Part shown: piece by piece, positions 10,566 through 22,159 of the stretch | Numbering within the stretch: the first letter of the stretch is position 1 | Layout: the number at the start of each line of letters is the position of its first letter | Source: Prorocentrum cordatum | Lineage: Eukaryota > Sar > Dinophyceae > Prorocentrales > Prorocentraceae | Direction of reading: 5' to 3' | Length of the DNA stretch: 64,000 nucleotides | Assembly: GCA_963575745.1 (NCBI GenBank) | Contig: CAUYUJ010019918.1 | Location: 1 to 64,000, forward strand | Notes under the pieces: generated by a model | Told to the model about the DNA's origin: nothing | Databases searched by the model: none | The model's input: the letters and a program-made list of their open reading frames with translations, nothing else | Program-made: the position numbers and the translations under genes

Positions 10566-11957
10566 ATGGCGTGGCGCCGCAATGCTCCCTGGTGGCGTGG
10601 CCGTCGCGACGGTCGTGGAGGCCGCTACGGCAGTGGCCACTACTCTGTGTGCTCCAAGTGCAGCCACTGGGAGTACGATCACTTCGGGAACACGGAATGC
10701 AGCAAGTGTGGGGGAACGTATGTCGACGATGGCGCTGTCAAGCATCCTCCTGTGCCTGCTGCTGCTCAAGTGGATTTCGCTGCTGACATCAACGCGTTGG
10801 CGGCCAAGTACCCCACCATCGCGGCTGCGTTTGGACAGCTCCAAGCAGTCGCTCCGCCGCCGCCCCCTGAGGCGTTCGTCCCTGCCACGGACAACGACAT
10901 CGAGAAGCAGGTCGCCGCCAAGCGCACCATGCTCTCGAAGGCGGTGGAGATGGCCAGTCGCAAGGAAAGGGTATTGCAAGCAGATGTGGAACAACGTCGC
11001 CAGGCTGTGGTGCGAGCTCGGGACGTTTTGTTCAATGCGGAGTCGAAGCACGCGGAGAAGGAGACGGAGCTGCAGGAGGCTGCGGACTCCCTTCGTCGTG
11101 CCAATCATGAGAATGATAATTTCAATGCTGATGCCTATCGCCTCGAGCTGCAGCGTGCTGAGCAGCAAGCGGCAGCAGCGGCGCAGCAAGCAGCCGCAGA
11201 GCATGCCCGTGCAGTCGCTCGGGCAGCCATGGGCGTGGGCAATGATGCAGAGGCTGGAGGAGTTCAACACGGTGCTGCAGGTGGCCATCCTGGTGTTCAG
11301 GGTGTTCCAGGCGCAGGCGCCTTTCCTGCGGCAGCTGGTCCTCACGGTGTACCTCCCCAAGCTCCAGGTGCGCAACTGCCTGGCATCACGGCGAGCGGGC
11401 ATGTTGACTTCCAGTGGGTCCAGGACCATCTACACGAACTCTCGGAAGCTGAGCTGCAGCGTTTCCACCAGCGGTCGCACCTCTCACCCGATCAGTGGAT
11501 CGAGATGCGCAAGGTGGCCATCCAGCAGCGCAGCGCCGAGGTTGATTTCGACATGGGTGACGAGGCGCAGAGTGAGGCCGGCACTGAGGATCCTGATTCT
11601 CCTGTTTTCAATGAGCTGGCAGCCCTGCGCAAGCGTGCAGCTGAGCATGGACTCACTCCTGAGGCCTCTGAACGCTACGGAGTCCTGCTCAGCAAGGCCG
11701 CCCGCGCCAGGGCAGGCAAGCGCGCCAAGAAGGCTATTCGTGACCAATATTATGCCACTTTCTCTCTTTTCTGTTCAGCGGCAGCCTCCCAGCTCACCTT
11801 TGCTTGCAGCCAGCCAGTGTCAGGCGGGCAGGCACCCGCGGCAGCAGCGGAGCCTGCCGCGCAACAGCAGCAGCCAGCGGCAGCGGCGGCGCCTGGAGGG
11901 CAGCCGCCGCAGCCTGCGGCCGCAGCAGCGCACGGCGAAGCCCCGCCCCGCCTTTAG
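10566..11957 (+). CDS. LINE ORF1 protein (nucleic-acid-binding, zinc ribbon plus coiled coil)
   Basis: A 463-residue frame starting at the first ATG after the spliced leader (MAWRRNAPWW); a GTG-initiated extension to 10545 is less likely. The N terminus is Arg/Gly-rich and basic. Around residues 28-45 there is a CSKC...CSKC pair of zinc knuckles. Residues about 110-230 are Ala/Glu/Gln/Arg-rich with heptad character, typical of the coiled coil through which LINE ORF1 proteins trimerise. The middle and C terminus are Gly/Pro/Ala/Gln-rich. In LINEs such proteins bind the element RNA and form the particle used for target-primed insertion; that role is inferred from position and composition, not from a specific match. 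The tail overlaps the presumed ORF2 start by about 200 bases in the +1 frame. Confidence 0.75.
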   Translation: MAWRRNAPWWRGRRDGRGGRYGSGHYSVCSKCSHWEYDHFGNTECSKCGGTYVDDGAVKHPPVPAAAQVDFAADINALAAKYPTIAAAFGQLQAVAPPPPPEAFVPATDNDIEKQVAAKRTMLSKAVEMASRKERVLQADVEQRRQAVVRARDVLFNAESKHAEKETELQEAADSLRRANHENDNFNADAYRLELQRAEQQAAAAAQQAAAEHARAVARAAMGVGNDAEAGGVQHGAAGGHPGVQGVPGAGAFPAAAGPHGVPPQAPGAQLPGITASGHVDFQWVQDHLHELSEAELQRFHQRSHLSPDQWIEMRKVAIQQRSAEVDFDMGDEAQSEAGTEDPDSPVFNELAALRKRAAEHGLTPEASERYGVLLSKAARARAGKRAKKAIRDQYYATFSLFCSAAASQLTFACSQPVSGGQAPAAAAEPAAQQQQPAAAAAPGGQPPQPAAAAAHGEAPPRL

Positions 11958-14900
11958 CGAGGCGGCCCCGCCTCGTCCGAGGCGCCGACGTGGCAAGCAG
12001 GATGGCATCGAGATCAGGTTTTGCAACGTTACCAGCTGGTCTGATGTCACCAAAGGTTTCCTCTCTTCCAGGCTTTCTGAGATGGACGCCATGTTCATCG
12101 TTGAACACCACCTTCGGCAAGATGGTGTTCACAAGGCCAAGAAGGATGCAAGAGTAATGGGTTGGAACCCGTTCTTCCAGGCTGCTCTTGACTCTCCAGG
12201 AGGTGGTACTCATGGGGGTGTTGCAGCTTTCTGTCAAAAGGGTCTGTCCTGCCAGCGTTTTCTCTCTGGGCTCCAGGCTGTGAATGTTGGTTCGGGCACG
12301 TGATGGTTCTTCCTGGAGTTCAGGCTTCACGGGATTTCCATGGCGATTGGTGTTGTGTATCTGGTGTCGCCCATTGGGGCGACGGGCGAGAACCTGTCTC
12401 GACTGAGAGAAATCGCGGAATTCACTACCACCTTGGGTGTTCCCTGGGTCCTGCTCGGTGATTTCAATATGTCGCCTGATTTGTTGATGGAGTCGGGTTT
12501 CCTGGAGATCACCTGGTCCAGGGTTCGAGTTCCTGACGATGTTGATTACACGTGTGACGTGGGTATGACCATGATTGACTATGCTGTGTGTTCCAAGGAT
12601 GTGGCCCCCTTCGTGAATGTTCGGGCGTCGTTGGAATCCCCGTTCAAAACGCACGCATGCCTGCATGTCTCGGTCGACGCGGATGTTTTAGAGCATGTGG
12701 TCCAACGTAGAGGTCGGGCTGGCGCGCTTCCTGCTGCCGCTGGGCCTGACCATCTGTGGCCGTACTATTTGAATATGGCCTGTGCAAGTGGGTTTGACCG
12801 GCACACTCCTCCTGACGTCAAGGAAGCTACCCTAGAACATACCTTGCAGCATGTTTCTGACGGGCTTTCGGAGGACTACGCCTTGTGGTCGAGGACCTCG
12901 GAAATGATTTTCCTGTCTCGGGGATGTGCGGTGGCTGACGAACCCGAGCGTCTCCTGGGACGGGGTAGTGCTGTCTCCAGGCTTTCGGGCGCGATTCGGA
13001 GGCGTGGGCCCAGCAAGCAGGCCTTCAACGTTCCGCATCTCTGTTTCTGGTCCATGGTGTATTCTCGGCTGTTCGGACTGTGGAAAGCACTCAGTGGGAA
13101 GGCTACCTTGGCGCAGGCTAGGCGTTTGGCTTCCTTTCTCGCTGGGCAGGCTAACTACGTTTACCTGAATATCGAGCCTCTCTGCTCCCCTGCTGATGCT
13201 AGCGACTGGATGGCTGACCTCACCAGCCTCCCCGACTCGCCTGATCTCGTGCACCGCCTGGTGGATAAGGCCGCCGAGGTATGTAAGCTCGCGTGGGGCA
13301 AGGTTAAGGCCTCTAATTCTGCTGGGATCAGGAAGTGGTTGAAGGATGCGTTACCAGGAGGAGCGAGGAAGGTTCATAATTGGTTGAAGACTGATGATAA
13401 GGTGGCGGTGGAGTACCTGGTCGCGCCTGACGGCATCCGACAAACCCCTAACGACATGATGAAGTATAGGCGTGATTTCTGGGCTCGCTGGTGGACCCCC
13501 ACGAAGGAGCATTTGCAGGCTCTCAATGATACCCTCGGTGAGCTCAGGTCCCATGCCCAGATTTTCCTCCTGGAGTTGCCAGAGTTTGAGCCTCGGGATG
13601 TCCTGCAGGCGGCGACGTGTTTTGCTGGTGGCACGGCTGTAGGCGTCGACCAGTGGTCTCCCAGAGCTTTCCTGCAGTTACCTTGGCAAGCGATCCAGTG
13701 TCTGGCAGCCCTGTTCAATGTGTGTGAGCAGGCCCTGACGTTTCCGCAGCAGTGTTTCTTGAATATCATGGCTCTCCTGCCCAAGTCTGTGCACGACGAG
13801 CGCGCGATCAGCAAGTGTTCTACTATGTACCGCATGTATGCACGTATGCGTGGTGATCTCATCCATGAATGGACGGCAGAGCACACGGATTTCTGGGATA
13901 GTGCAGTGCGTAAGTCCTCAGCGTTGCAAGCAGCTCTTCTGCGCGATGTGTGCCACGAAGTTGCAGGTGCCTTGCATTTTGAGTCGGCCTCTCTGCATTG
14001 GGACATGGAGAAGTTTTTTGACTCCGTGGTGCCCGCCCTCCTGGTGCAGCTGGCTCTGAAGGTTGACTATCCTCCTCATCTCCTTTACTTCGGCATGCTT
14101 GTGCACACTAGCCCTAGAATGCTTGAGGTGGAGGGGGTGGTCTCGGAGGTCATTGGAACGGGCAAGTCTATTCTCGTTGGATGTTCGCAGTCGGTTCCGT
14201 GGGTCAAGACATATTTGCATGGAGTGCTTGAGCGTGCACACAGACGTCTCCCAGTGGTGCCGATTCGATCATACATTGATGACATCACGCAGTACATGCA
14301 AGGTACGCGCAAGTATATCGTCTCTGCTCTGCCTGCTGCCGCCGCTCAGTTCTGCCGAGATGTGGGTACACTTGGCTGTTTAATATCGCCTAAGTCTGCT
14401 GCAGTGGCATCGTCTACTGCTCTGGCCAAGGAGTTGTCTGCTAAGTTTGATGAACTGGGGGTCTCTATCTCATTCAAAGGGCAGGTGAAGGATCTGGGGG
14501 CCATGACCACAGCGGGGAGGAGGAGGTGTGCATGGAAGATCAAGCTGCGCCAGCGGACCGCTTTCAAGCGCTCTCGTAAGCTGGCCTATCTCGCTCGCCT
14601 GTGCGGTCGATCCCGCAAGATCTTTAAGCCTGGTGTGCTTAGTGTCGGATCGTGGGGTCACTCAGTGTTAGGTTTGACCGCGGCCGATCTGCAGAGTTTC
14701 CGATCGCAGGCTGCTAAGTGGTCAGGATACTGGAGTCAAGGTGCATGTACCTCGACCGTCCTCAGCCTGATGAACCCCCTGAGCCAGGATCCTGAATATC
14801 GCTTGCGTACTGAACAGTTATCCGCTATTGCTGGTGTATGGCATGCCTTGTCCCCAGGACAACGGCAAGGTGTGCGCAAGGCGTGGGGGCAACATCGGGC

Positions 14901-16604
14901 ACGGCTCGTCGCTCTTCCGCCTCAGCGCCGCTGGCGTGTGGCGTCGGGCCCCATCGCGGCCACGATCTGCACCCTGCTCGATTTGGACGGGTCGCCCACC
15001 TCACCCACTCAGTGGGGCACGCCTTGCGGAGTGCTCTGCGTGGAGGCGCGCGACTTCATGTTTCATCTCCGCGCCGTTGTGCGGCATACTGTTTCTCGGG
15101 GACATGCTTGCAAAGCGGCTCAGCACTTCTGTGGAGAAGGGTTAGATGGAGGTGCTGATTTCACGGTTTTCCGAAGAATGCACGCTCGGATGATCAAGAA
15201 TGGAGAGCATGCTGATGCCGCACTGCTTGTGTGTATTGTTACGGCAGGTACCTGGCCTGAAGCTCGGCTTCAAGATGCGGGGTATCTAACTGACGGCATC
15301 TGTCCTAGGTGTGGGGCTGCTCGTGAAACCAGCCTCCACCGCTGCTGGGAATGCTCGGCCAATGCATCGATCGTCAGCGTCGCGATGCATCGCTCGCTTG
15401 GCCTCGTCGAGATGGCGAATCAGCCCGAGCATGTCAGGAGTGCGTTCTGGACGCGTGGGCCCCCGCCTTTGGAGGCCGCTGTCGCGCCCATTCCGCCGCC
15501 CGTGGAGATTGTGAAGTCTTGGGGCCTCTTCGTGGGGGACCAGGAGGTGCGTGGAGGCCGATATGGTTTGGACGGCTCTGGGTGTATTTTTGCTTCTGAT
15601 TGGAGGCTCAGGCGCTGTGGATGGTCTGTGGTTCGTTTCGATGAGGACAGTCTCCAGAGCGAGGACCTGGCCTGTGACGCTATCCTCATGGGCACCCTCC
15701 CCACGGTGGCTCAGTCGAGCCCCAGGGCCGAAATGTATGCTATGATTATGCTGCTCAGACGCACGGTGGGAGATATTGTGGCCTACTCGGATTATCTTCC
15801 CTTGGTGCGTGGTCTCCGTAAGGACAGGTCTTCTATCTCTGCTACGTCGCCTATGCTCGACCTTTGGGACCAGCTCTGGACGCTCCTGGATGCTCGTGAA
15901 GGCTCGGTGGAGGTGTTGTGGACTAAGGCCCACTCGACTGCGGGGACTCGTGAGGTTTGGGGTATCTCTAGGGTTGAGTTGTTCCTGAATGTTGTTGCTG
16001 ACTTTTTTGCTGGGGAGGCTGCCGCCTTAGGAGAGGTCCCACAGGACCATGTGAATGTCTTGAATGAAGTAGACGACATGACGGGAAAGGTCCTGTCTCG
16101 TCTGCTGGATGCCAATCGTGAAGTTAATATAACGTGCCGCCGCCTCGTGTCAGATAGAGTTGGGCGTCCTCCTCCTCGGCCGAGGGCCTCCTCCTCTCTC
16201 GCCACGCGGGGATGTAGACTCGAGGCGGCAGGGCATAGTGTCAAGCTTGTGAATTCGAGATAAAATGCATCGTCTGTGGCCGCCTTTTCGAGGCCGTGAG
16301 GGGAAAGGTTTCCGATTTCTTCCCTGGTCAGTGCGTGGGGGTGCGACAGATAATGTGCGGGTCGGAGCGCGAGGCCGTGATCGCGCACCCTGGGGCCCCC
16401 CGTGCGCACTCGTCCCACGACCTCGCGGTGCTGCGTGGTGTTTTGTTTTGCCGAGTCTGCGGGAGGTTTATGGTACAGAACTCCCAGCTCCTCGGAGAGG
16501 AGTGCCCACCAAGTCGCACTCCGACGAAGGCAGGTGCCAGCGTGTTGTCTCGCCTTAGGCGAGGCCTTCCGCCGAAGTGCGGCATGAATTTCCCAGATCC
16601 CTGA
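11752..16604 (+). pseudogene. LINE ORF2 polyprotein (endonuclease, RT, RNase H), disrupted
   Basis: Candidate start ATG at 11752, overlapping ORF1. The endonuclease (exonuclease-endonuclease-phosphatase fold) shows FCNVTSW near 12020, the Glu motif IVEHHL near 12100, GDFN at 12457-12468, IDY near 12574 and a C-terminal His near 12652. Reverse transcriptase covers about 13600-14480: first Asp motif DMEKFFDS at 14002 and YIDD at 14272-14283. A CX2C...H...C zinc finger (CPRCG) lies near 15300. RNase H is complete: Asp 15571, Glu 15730, Asp 15790, His 15931, Asp 16000. The frame is broken by TGA at 12301-12303, inside the endonuclease. The frame ending at 16263 is followed in another frame by KCIVCGRL (16263) and FCRVCGRF up to a stop at 16604, so the original C terminus probably reached there. 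Catalytic residues are intact, so the breaks may be recent. Confidence 0.85.
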
Positions 16605-16639
16605 CGTGTACAGTGGGATCACTGACGGGTGCTGAAGAG

Positions 16640-16970
16640 TGTGTGGTGTGAAGCATGCGCCCTGGCCAGACCAGGTCCCCGCCGAGCGCCCAGCCAGTCC
16701 TCCTCCTCCTCCTCCTCCTCCTCCCTTTCCTCCTTCCCCTCCTCCTCCTCATCCACCTACCCACTTCTTGCCTGGGGCCATGATCATGGTGGGGGAGCGG
16801 CGGGAGCGAGAAAGGGGAGGGAACGATCGAGCGCCGCGGCGCGAACGCCACCGCCGCGGGCCTTCCCCCGCCGAGTGCCGCAGCACGAACGCCACCACTG
16901 CCAGGCACCCTAGCCAACTGTCGCCGCCTGCGCCTACGTGTCCTCTTGTTGTTGTTCGATCTCTTTATGT
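16640..16970. other. No gene; short TCC run
   Basis: TCC repeat at about 16698-16760, then G+C-rich sequence. Nothing else supported. Confidence 0.5.
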
Positions 16971-17790
16971 AGACATATGTATATATACACACCCATGGTT
17001 CCTCCCTAGGTTGTATTATACATGTACGCAAATGTACGTGCTCGATCGTCAAGTATATACGTATCTACTTATTATATATATTACAGGTATATAGCCATGT
17101 ATTCATCGTCACCCATATATATATGTATACATATATATATGTGTGTGCAGAGGTGTTCCATCCAGTCTTACAAACTTTCATACATACATACATACATACA
17201 TACATACATGCATACATAGCTGTGTACATACGTACATACATACATGCATGCATGCATGCATGCATACATGACTGTCTGCCTGCCTGTCTGCCTGCATACA
17301 TGCATGCATACACACAGGCATACATGCATACGCACATGCATACGTACATACATGCATACATACATATATACATACATACATACATATATACATAGGTACG
17401 TACGTACGTACGTACATGCATACATGCATACATGCAGACATGCATACATATATATATATATATATATATCGATCCAGTCATACATACATACAGACTGACT
17501 GGCTGGCAACCGTACATACATACAGACATACATTCATACATATATGCATACATACCTGAATGCATACATACATACAGACAGACAGACAGACAGACAGACA
17601 GACTGACAAACGTACATACATACAGACATACATGCATGCATAATACGTGCATGCATACATGCATGCATACATGCATATATACATGCATGCCTACATGCAT
17701 ACAGGCATACATACAGATATGCATGCATTCATGTATGCATGTTTGAATACACACGTACATACATATATATAGATATATACATACATACAT
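16970..17790 (+). repeat. CATA/TACATG microsatellite
   Basis: About 800 bp of CATACATA, TACATGCATGCA and CAGACAGACAGA variants with short TA runs. It is the most A+T-rich block of the window. The many frames rich in Tyr, Ile, His, Cys and Met are repeat translations. Confidence 0.95.
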
Positions 17791-17984
17791 ATTGATCCAC
17801 ATCATCACTGTCGTCGTCATAATCGGCATCAGCAACAGCATCGTCATCGTCATCGGCAGCAGCATCATCATCATCACCATCACCATCATAATCAATATCG
17901 TCATCAACAACACAATCAGCAGCATCATCAGCGTCCTTGGATTTATCATCATCATCAGCAGCATCATCATCAGTAGCAGCATCG

Positions 17985-18016
<32 letters not shown>

Positions 18017-18045
18017 GTCATCATCATCTGTGTCGCCGTCCCCCT
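17790..18045 (+). repeat. ATC microsatellite
   Basis: CATCATCGTCATC and CAGCAGCATCATC repeats with interruptions. Confidence 0.9.
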
Positions 18046-18189
18046 TCCCTGTGACATGCCTACCGCATGTCCTTTACTATCCATTCGCTTGTTTGAAGCC
18101 CCCCCCCACCCACCCTACACCACCAGGGGCAGCGGCCCCGGGGGGTGGGGGGGTCGTGGAACCCTAAAGCCAAGTTAACACAGAACACA

Positions 18190-18400
18190 GCGGGAGGGAG
18201 GAGGAGGAGGCGGAGGAGGGGGAGGGGCAGGAGGAGGAGGTGGAGGAGGAGGAGGAGGAGAAGGATCTGGAGGAGGAGCTGGAGGAGGAGGGTGGAGGAG
18301 CAGAAGCCGTTGCCCGACGGGGGGGGGGACCTTCCCGCCAGGCCCTCGACACAGGGGCGGAGGGTCCCGCAGCCGGCGACCGGACCAGCGCGGGCCCCCT
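18190..18400 (+). repeat. GAG-rich run plus segment duplicated from 7328
   Basis: A GGAGGA run leads into GGAGGAGCAGAAGC, CAGGCCCTCGACACAGGGGC and GAGGGTCCCGCAGC, the same block as 7328-7432. Orientation and order are conserved. Confidence 0.8.
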
Positions 18401-18429
18401 TCCTGGTGTCTCGCCTCATTTCTCCTGCT

Positions 18430-19575
18430 TGTCGCTCCTGCCTCTCCTCCTCCTCCCCTTCCTCCTCTTCTTCCTCCTTCTTCTCCTCTTCCTCCTCGTC
18501 CTCCCCTCCTCGTCCTCCTCCCGCTCCTCCTCCTCGTCCTCGTCCTCCTCATCATCCTCCTCCTCCACCTCCGTCACCTCTCCTCCGCCCCATCCTTTTG
18601 CAATTACTCAGTATGAGTAATACTGCCCTGGCTCCCCTGACAATGCGCGCGCGTGTTCCCGCCTCGTTCGCGTAGTGTTGTGTTCCGCGCTCACACACGC
18701 ACAGGATGTTTGGAAGTGTTCGCGCTCACATGCGATTGGAAAGTTCCCAGTCCTTCAAATGTATGCTCCAGCTGCCGCGGTGGCTACATGACAGGATCGG
18801 TGTGTTGGCCCCGTTGGTCAGAATGGCACTCTAGCCCCAGCGCGGGGCACATTTCTAGATCCGAATCGTTCCTCGTCAGTGCTGCCCCCCCGCCCCCCCC
18901 CCCTTCCCCTCCCCCACATTCCCCCGAATCGCCTTCTCATCCTACAGCTCCACCTCCTGATCCGCCTGCTCCCGCTGATCCGCCTGCTCCTCCTTCCTGC
19001 TCCTCCTGCTCGTCCGCCTCCGTCATCCGCCTCCAGGCAGACGAAAAATCACAGATTGCAAAGTGCCGGTTGGGCGTTAGGGTCCTCTAGGACACCCAAG
19101 TCGGCGGATAGAAACAGATCCAACAAAATAGGATGTGATGCCCTGGGGGACGGGTTGCCAGATGCGGCGCGAGCGCACCTGTCTTGCCCCGTGCCTCGCT
19201 CATCTGTCATCCGCTTCCTCCTCCTCTCCTCCTCCTCCTCCTCCTCCTCCTCCTCCTCCTCCTCAGCATCCTCCTCCCTATCACCAGCAGCAGCATCATC
19301 ACCATCATCAGCAGCATCACCATCACCAGGAGCATCACCATCATTCCTCATCATCCTCATCATCATCCTCATCATCATCATCATCATCATCATCAGCATC
19401 ATCATCATCATCATCATCAACATCAACATCACCATCACCATCACCACCATCATCATCATGACCATCACCATCATCAGCATCAGCAGCAGCATCGTCATCG
19501 TCATCAACATCAACATCTTCATCGTACTAGTCATCGTCATCGTCATCGTCATTATCCATCATTCCATCCTCCTCC
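18430..19575 (+). repeat. TCC and ATC microsatellites with short spacer
   Basis: TCC-rich at 18430-18590 and 19210-19270, ATC-rich at 19290-19570. The spacer 18600-18870 begins TATGAGTAATACTGCCCTGG, similar to segments at 17 (TATGAATACTACTCTC) and 27573 (TATGATTACTACTCTG), a weak dispersed repeat. No gene. Confidence 0.8.
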
Positions 19576-20830
19576 TAGTGCCTGGTGCCTGACGGCGTAA
19601 GAGTCGTACCGACGCCGCCCTCCCATGATCCTCCTCATCCTCATCCTCATCCTCCTCCTTCTCCCCCTTTTCCTAGACTTTCTTTGCGGACGCTGCGGCG
19701 AAGAATATGCAGAGCTGCAGTTTCGCCCCGACCCGACGTTCAGGTCAGAATAGACTCACTCCCGCATCAGCAAGGCCGTCATCAAGTTGGCCAGTAAGTT
19801 GTTCCCGATCTGGCCTAAGTGTGACCACTGCGAGCTCGATTCTGTTAAGCTTCCGCCTAAGCTGCCAGTAGACCACCGCACCCACGGTTGGGAATGGATG
19901 AGCACACACACTGGCAATGGCGCAGACGCCTCCGAGGGAAGCGTGGCGATGATCGCCCGCCACCAGGCCGCTGCTCAAAGACCCCAGGGTTGAACACTTG
20001 TCTTGATGTTGCCAACAGCCATCCGTGTGCATTTCTAGACTGCTCCAGTGACTCGTTCCTGTGCATGTGCCTCAAGTGCCACCACTGCAGCTCCAGTTGC
20101 GGGCGCGTCCGTCTCGCGAGGCCGTGGAGCGGGAATGGCGAACGGGAAATCTGTGCGTGGGTGTGCCCGGGCCGCCACCCGCCTGAGAGGAAACGCCTTC
20201 GCAGTGTGCTGCGAGGCACCCGTCTCAAGGCCAAGGCCGATGGAGTGCGCGACCACGCGCAGGGCTTCCAGGGCGGCGGGCCCACAGGCAGAGTGTCGCA
20301 GATCGTAGCCCAGCCGAACTGCGGGTGGCCGTCCTTACGGCACGATGCTCGGGAGGACGCCTTCGCGGTGTGCTGTTGCTTCCCTCTACCTGGGATGCCG
20401 GCTCCTCTACAGTCGGCACCGGTTGGCAGGTCGGTCATGCCAAATCCAGCGTAACGTGTTGTTTCTATCCCGACCTGTGCAGCCCGCGCGTCCGTTGGTG
20501 CAACCCGCACGTCCGTCGGTGAACTGTCGGCTCCGTTACCGTGAAAATCCAGAGTAAGGACGGGTAGCCTTCCCAAGGGCACCCTTCCGTCCCTAGATTT
20601 GTTCGGCAGTGCGCCGCTAAGAAAGCTTCGACTGGGGCGTAAGTACAAGCACCGTCCAAGGGTCTTGCGTCCCTGCAGCGCGTCCCTACCACAGATGCTG
20701 CCCGCATCTCTCCTGTCTCGGGCCCTCTCCCTGCGGCACGTGTCCGAAGCCGCGGTGGTGCCAGGAGCCGGCCGACTGCCAGGCTCTCGGGAGGCCGAGC
20801 CTCCCGGTCCTGCAGGTGCCGACGGGGCCG
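19576..20830. other. No confident gene
   Basis: A short frame near 19688-19745 contains CGRCGEEYAELQF, and one near 19767-19880 contains FPIWPKCDHCEL. The Cys pairs hint at coding exons but I could not join them or name a family. The rest, to 20830, shows only overlapping open frames. Confidence 0.35.
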
Positions 20831-20834
20831 CGGA

Positions 20835-21062
20835 AGGGATCGGCACGAGCGAAGTGGGTCCGGAAAGGATGGGCACAGTGCCCGACAGCAGCTCCTGTGC
20901 ATGTTGCACAGGGCTCGCTGTCCGCGCCGCCGCGGCCCGTGTCCGCTCGAGACAGAAGGCCGCCTGCCCAACAGCGGCCGCTGTCGGTTGGGGACAGCAC
21001 TTGCTGCTGGGCGTTGTGCCCATCTTTTCCGTGCCCATCTCGGGCGTGCGAACTGCTGGTGC
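20835..21062. mobile_element. Foldback element (family IV), copy 1
   Basis: An imperfect inverted repeat about 228 bp long. The left arm GGGTCCGGAAAGGATGGGCA, CAGTGCCCGACAGCAG pairs with the right arm CTGCTGGGCGTTGTGCCCAT, CTTTTCCGTGCCCATCTCGGGCG. The centre holds CAACAGCGGCCGCTGT. It aligns by eye with the copy at 30777-30998. No coding capacity, so a non-autonomous MITE-like element. Confidence 0.75.
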
Positions 21063-21294
21063 CGACGGGGGCCGAGGAAGGGAGGCCCCTCGGCTCCCCT
21101 TCGCGCCCGCCCGTCCCGCTGCAGCAGCAGCGGCTCCCCGCTCCCCGCGCTCCGCTCTCGGGAGGGCGGCTCGACGCTCTCGGGCAGGGGGGAGGCGAGC
21201 AGCCTCCGGTGCCTGTTCGTGCTGGCTCCGCCCAGGACGAGTCGGACTGATGAGCCCTGTCAGCGGAGGCACGCAGCCGTAGAGGTGAAAAACG

Positions 21295-21375
21295 ATGTTC
21301 CTCCTCCTCCTCTTCCTCCTCTTCCTCCTCCTCCTCCTCCTCCTCTTCCTCCTCTTCCTCCTCTCCTTCCCTCTG
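21295..21375 (+). repeat. TCC microsatellite
   Basis: TCC/CTT repeat. It is followed to 21900 by G+C-rich sequence with open frames but no supported gene. Confidence 0.9.
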
Positions 21376-21899
21376 TCCTCCACCCCCCATCCTCCTGCGA
21401 CGACGGCGGCGACGACGACGACCACGACCGCCCGAAGGCGCGGGCCGCGGTGGAGAGCGCCCACGGCATGGCCGCGGGGCTGAACGGCGGGCCCTGCCGC
21501 GACGCCCGCCGCGCCGCGCGGGGGGGGGCCGCCGCCCCGTGCTCCCATCCGCCCCCTCCCGCCGCCCCAGGGGGTCGGCCCGACCCGCCTGGAGCAGGTC
21601 GACGGCGCGTGTCGCCGCGCCGTTTGTTCCGACGCGTGGCCCTCCGCCTCGGGGAGGGCGCCTCGGCAAGCAGGGCCCCCGCCGCCCCGGGCGCGGGGCA
21701 GGGCCTGCCGTGGGCTTGCCGTGGCGTCGGTTTCGTCTGCTTGGGCGCGTCGTGAACAAGCGGCGCGGCGACACGTGGCCTGTTGTCTCGGGTTCGACGG
21801 CTGGTCACGGCCCTCCTTCCTGGTCGACCTGCGCGATTGGCGAAGAGCAGGTCGACTGAGCACCTGACCAGACCCAGACAACCGCCTCTCCCACCCCTT

Positions 21900-22085
21900 C
21901 GGCCAAGTGAGCGACGCAACAACGGTTCGCCTGCGCCGACGTTCGCACGCAAGCTCGCCGCGTAAGGCCGCGCGTGATCGCCCTCGTCTCCCATGTTGCG
22001 TGCCGCGTTGGCGGCCCGCGCCGGAGTAAGGTCGCCATGCCATCTCGCGTAGACCCGTTTGTTCTCGTCGCCCAAATGTCGAAAC
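21900..22085 (+). repeat. Dispersed repeat, paired with 49418-49605
   Basis: GTGAGCGACGCAACAA, CGCGTAAGG, GTTGCGTGCCGCGTTGGCGG, CCATCTCGCGTAGA and TTCTCGTCGCCCA occur in the same order at 49418-49605 with point differences and small indels. Confidence 0.75.
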
Positions 22086-22159
22086 CAAGACGAAATTAGT
22101 TTGGCGGAGAAACCCAACCATGCGCAGTAGTGAGTAGTACCGCAGTTGTGGGTATCGTC

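Larger units (their letters stand above)
10415..16640 (+). mobile_element. Non-LTR (LINE) retrotransposon with 5' spliced leader
   Basis: The order is spliced leader, short leader region, ORF1 with zinc ribbon and coiled coil, ORF2 with endonuclease, reverse transcriptase, zinc finger, RNase H and a terminal Cys motif. The RNase H domain places it near the I/Tad/Ingi/R1 type of LINE by architecture. No long terminal repeats and no poly(A) tail are visible. The 3' limit is a guess: coding resemblance stops at 16604 and a TCC run begins near 16698. Defects in ORF2 (TGA at 12301, frame change near 16260) suggest an inactive copy, or sequencing errors. Confidence 0.85.

Noticed and set aside
10173-11429. 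Minus-strand 418-codon frame antisense to ORF1
   Set aside because: Antisense shadow that ends in a poly-Glu translation of the TCC array.
10441-11751. Upstream part of the 620-codon frame in the LINE
   Set aside because: Shadow of ORF1 in the +1 frame; only the part after about 11752-12000 resembles ORF2.
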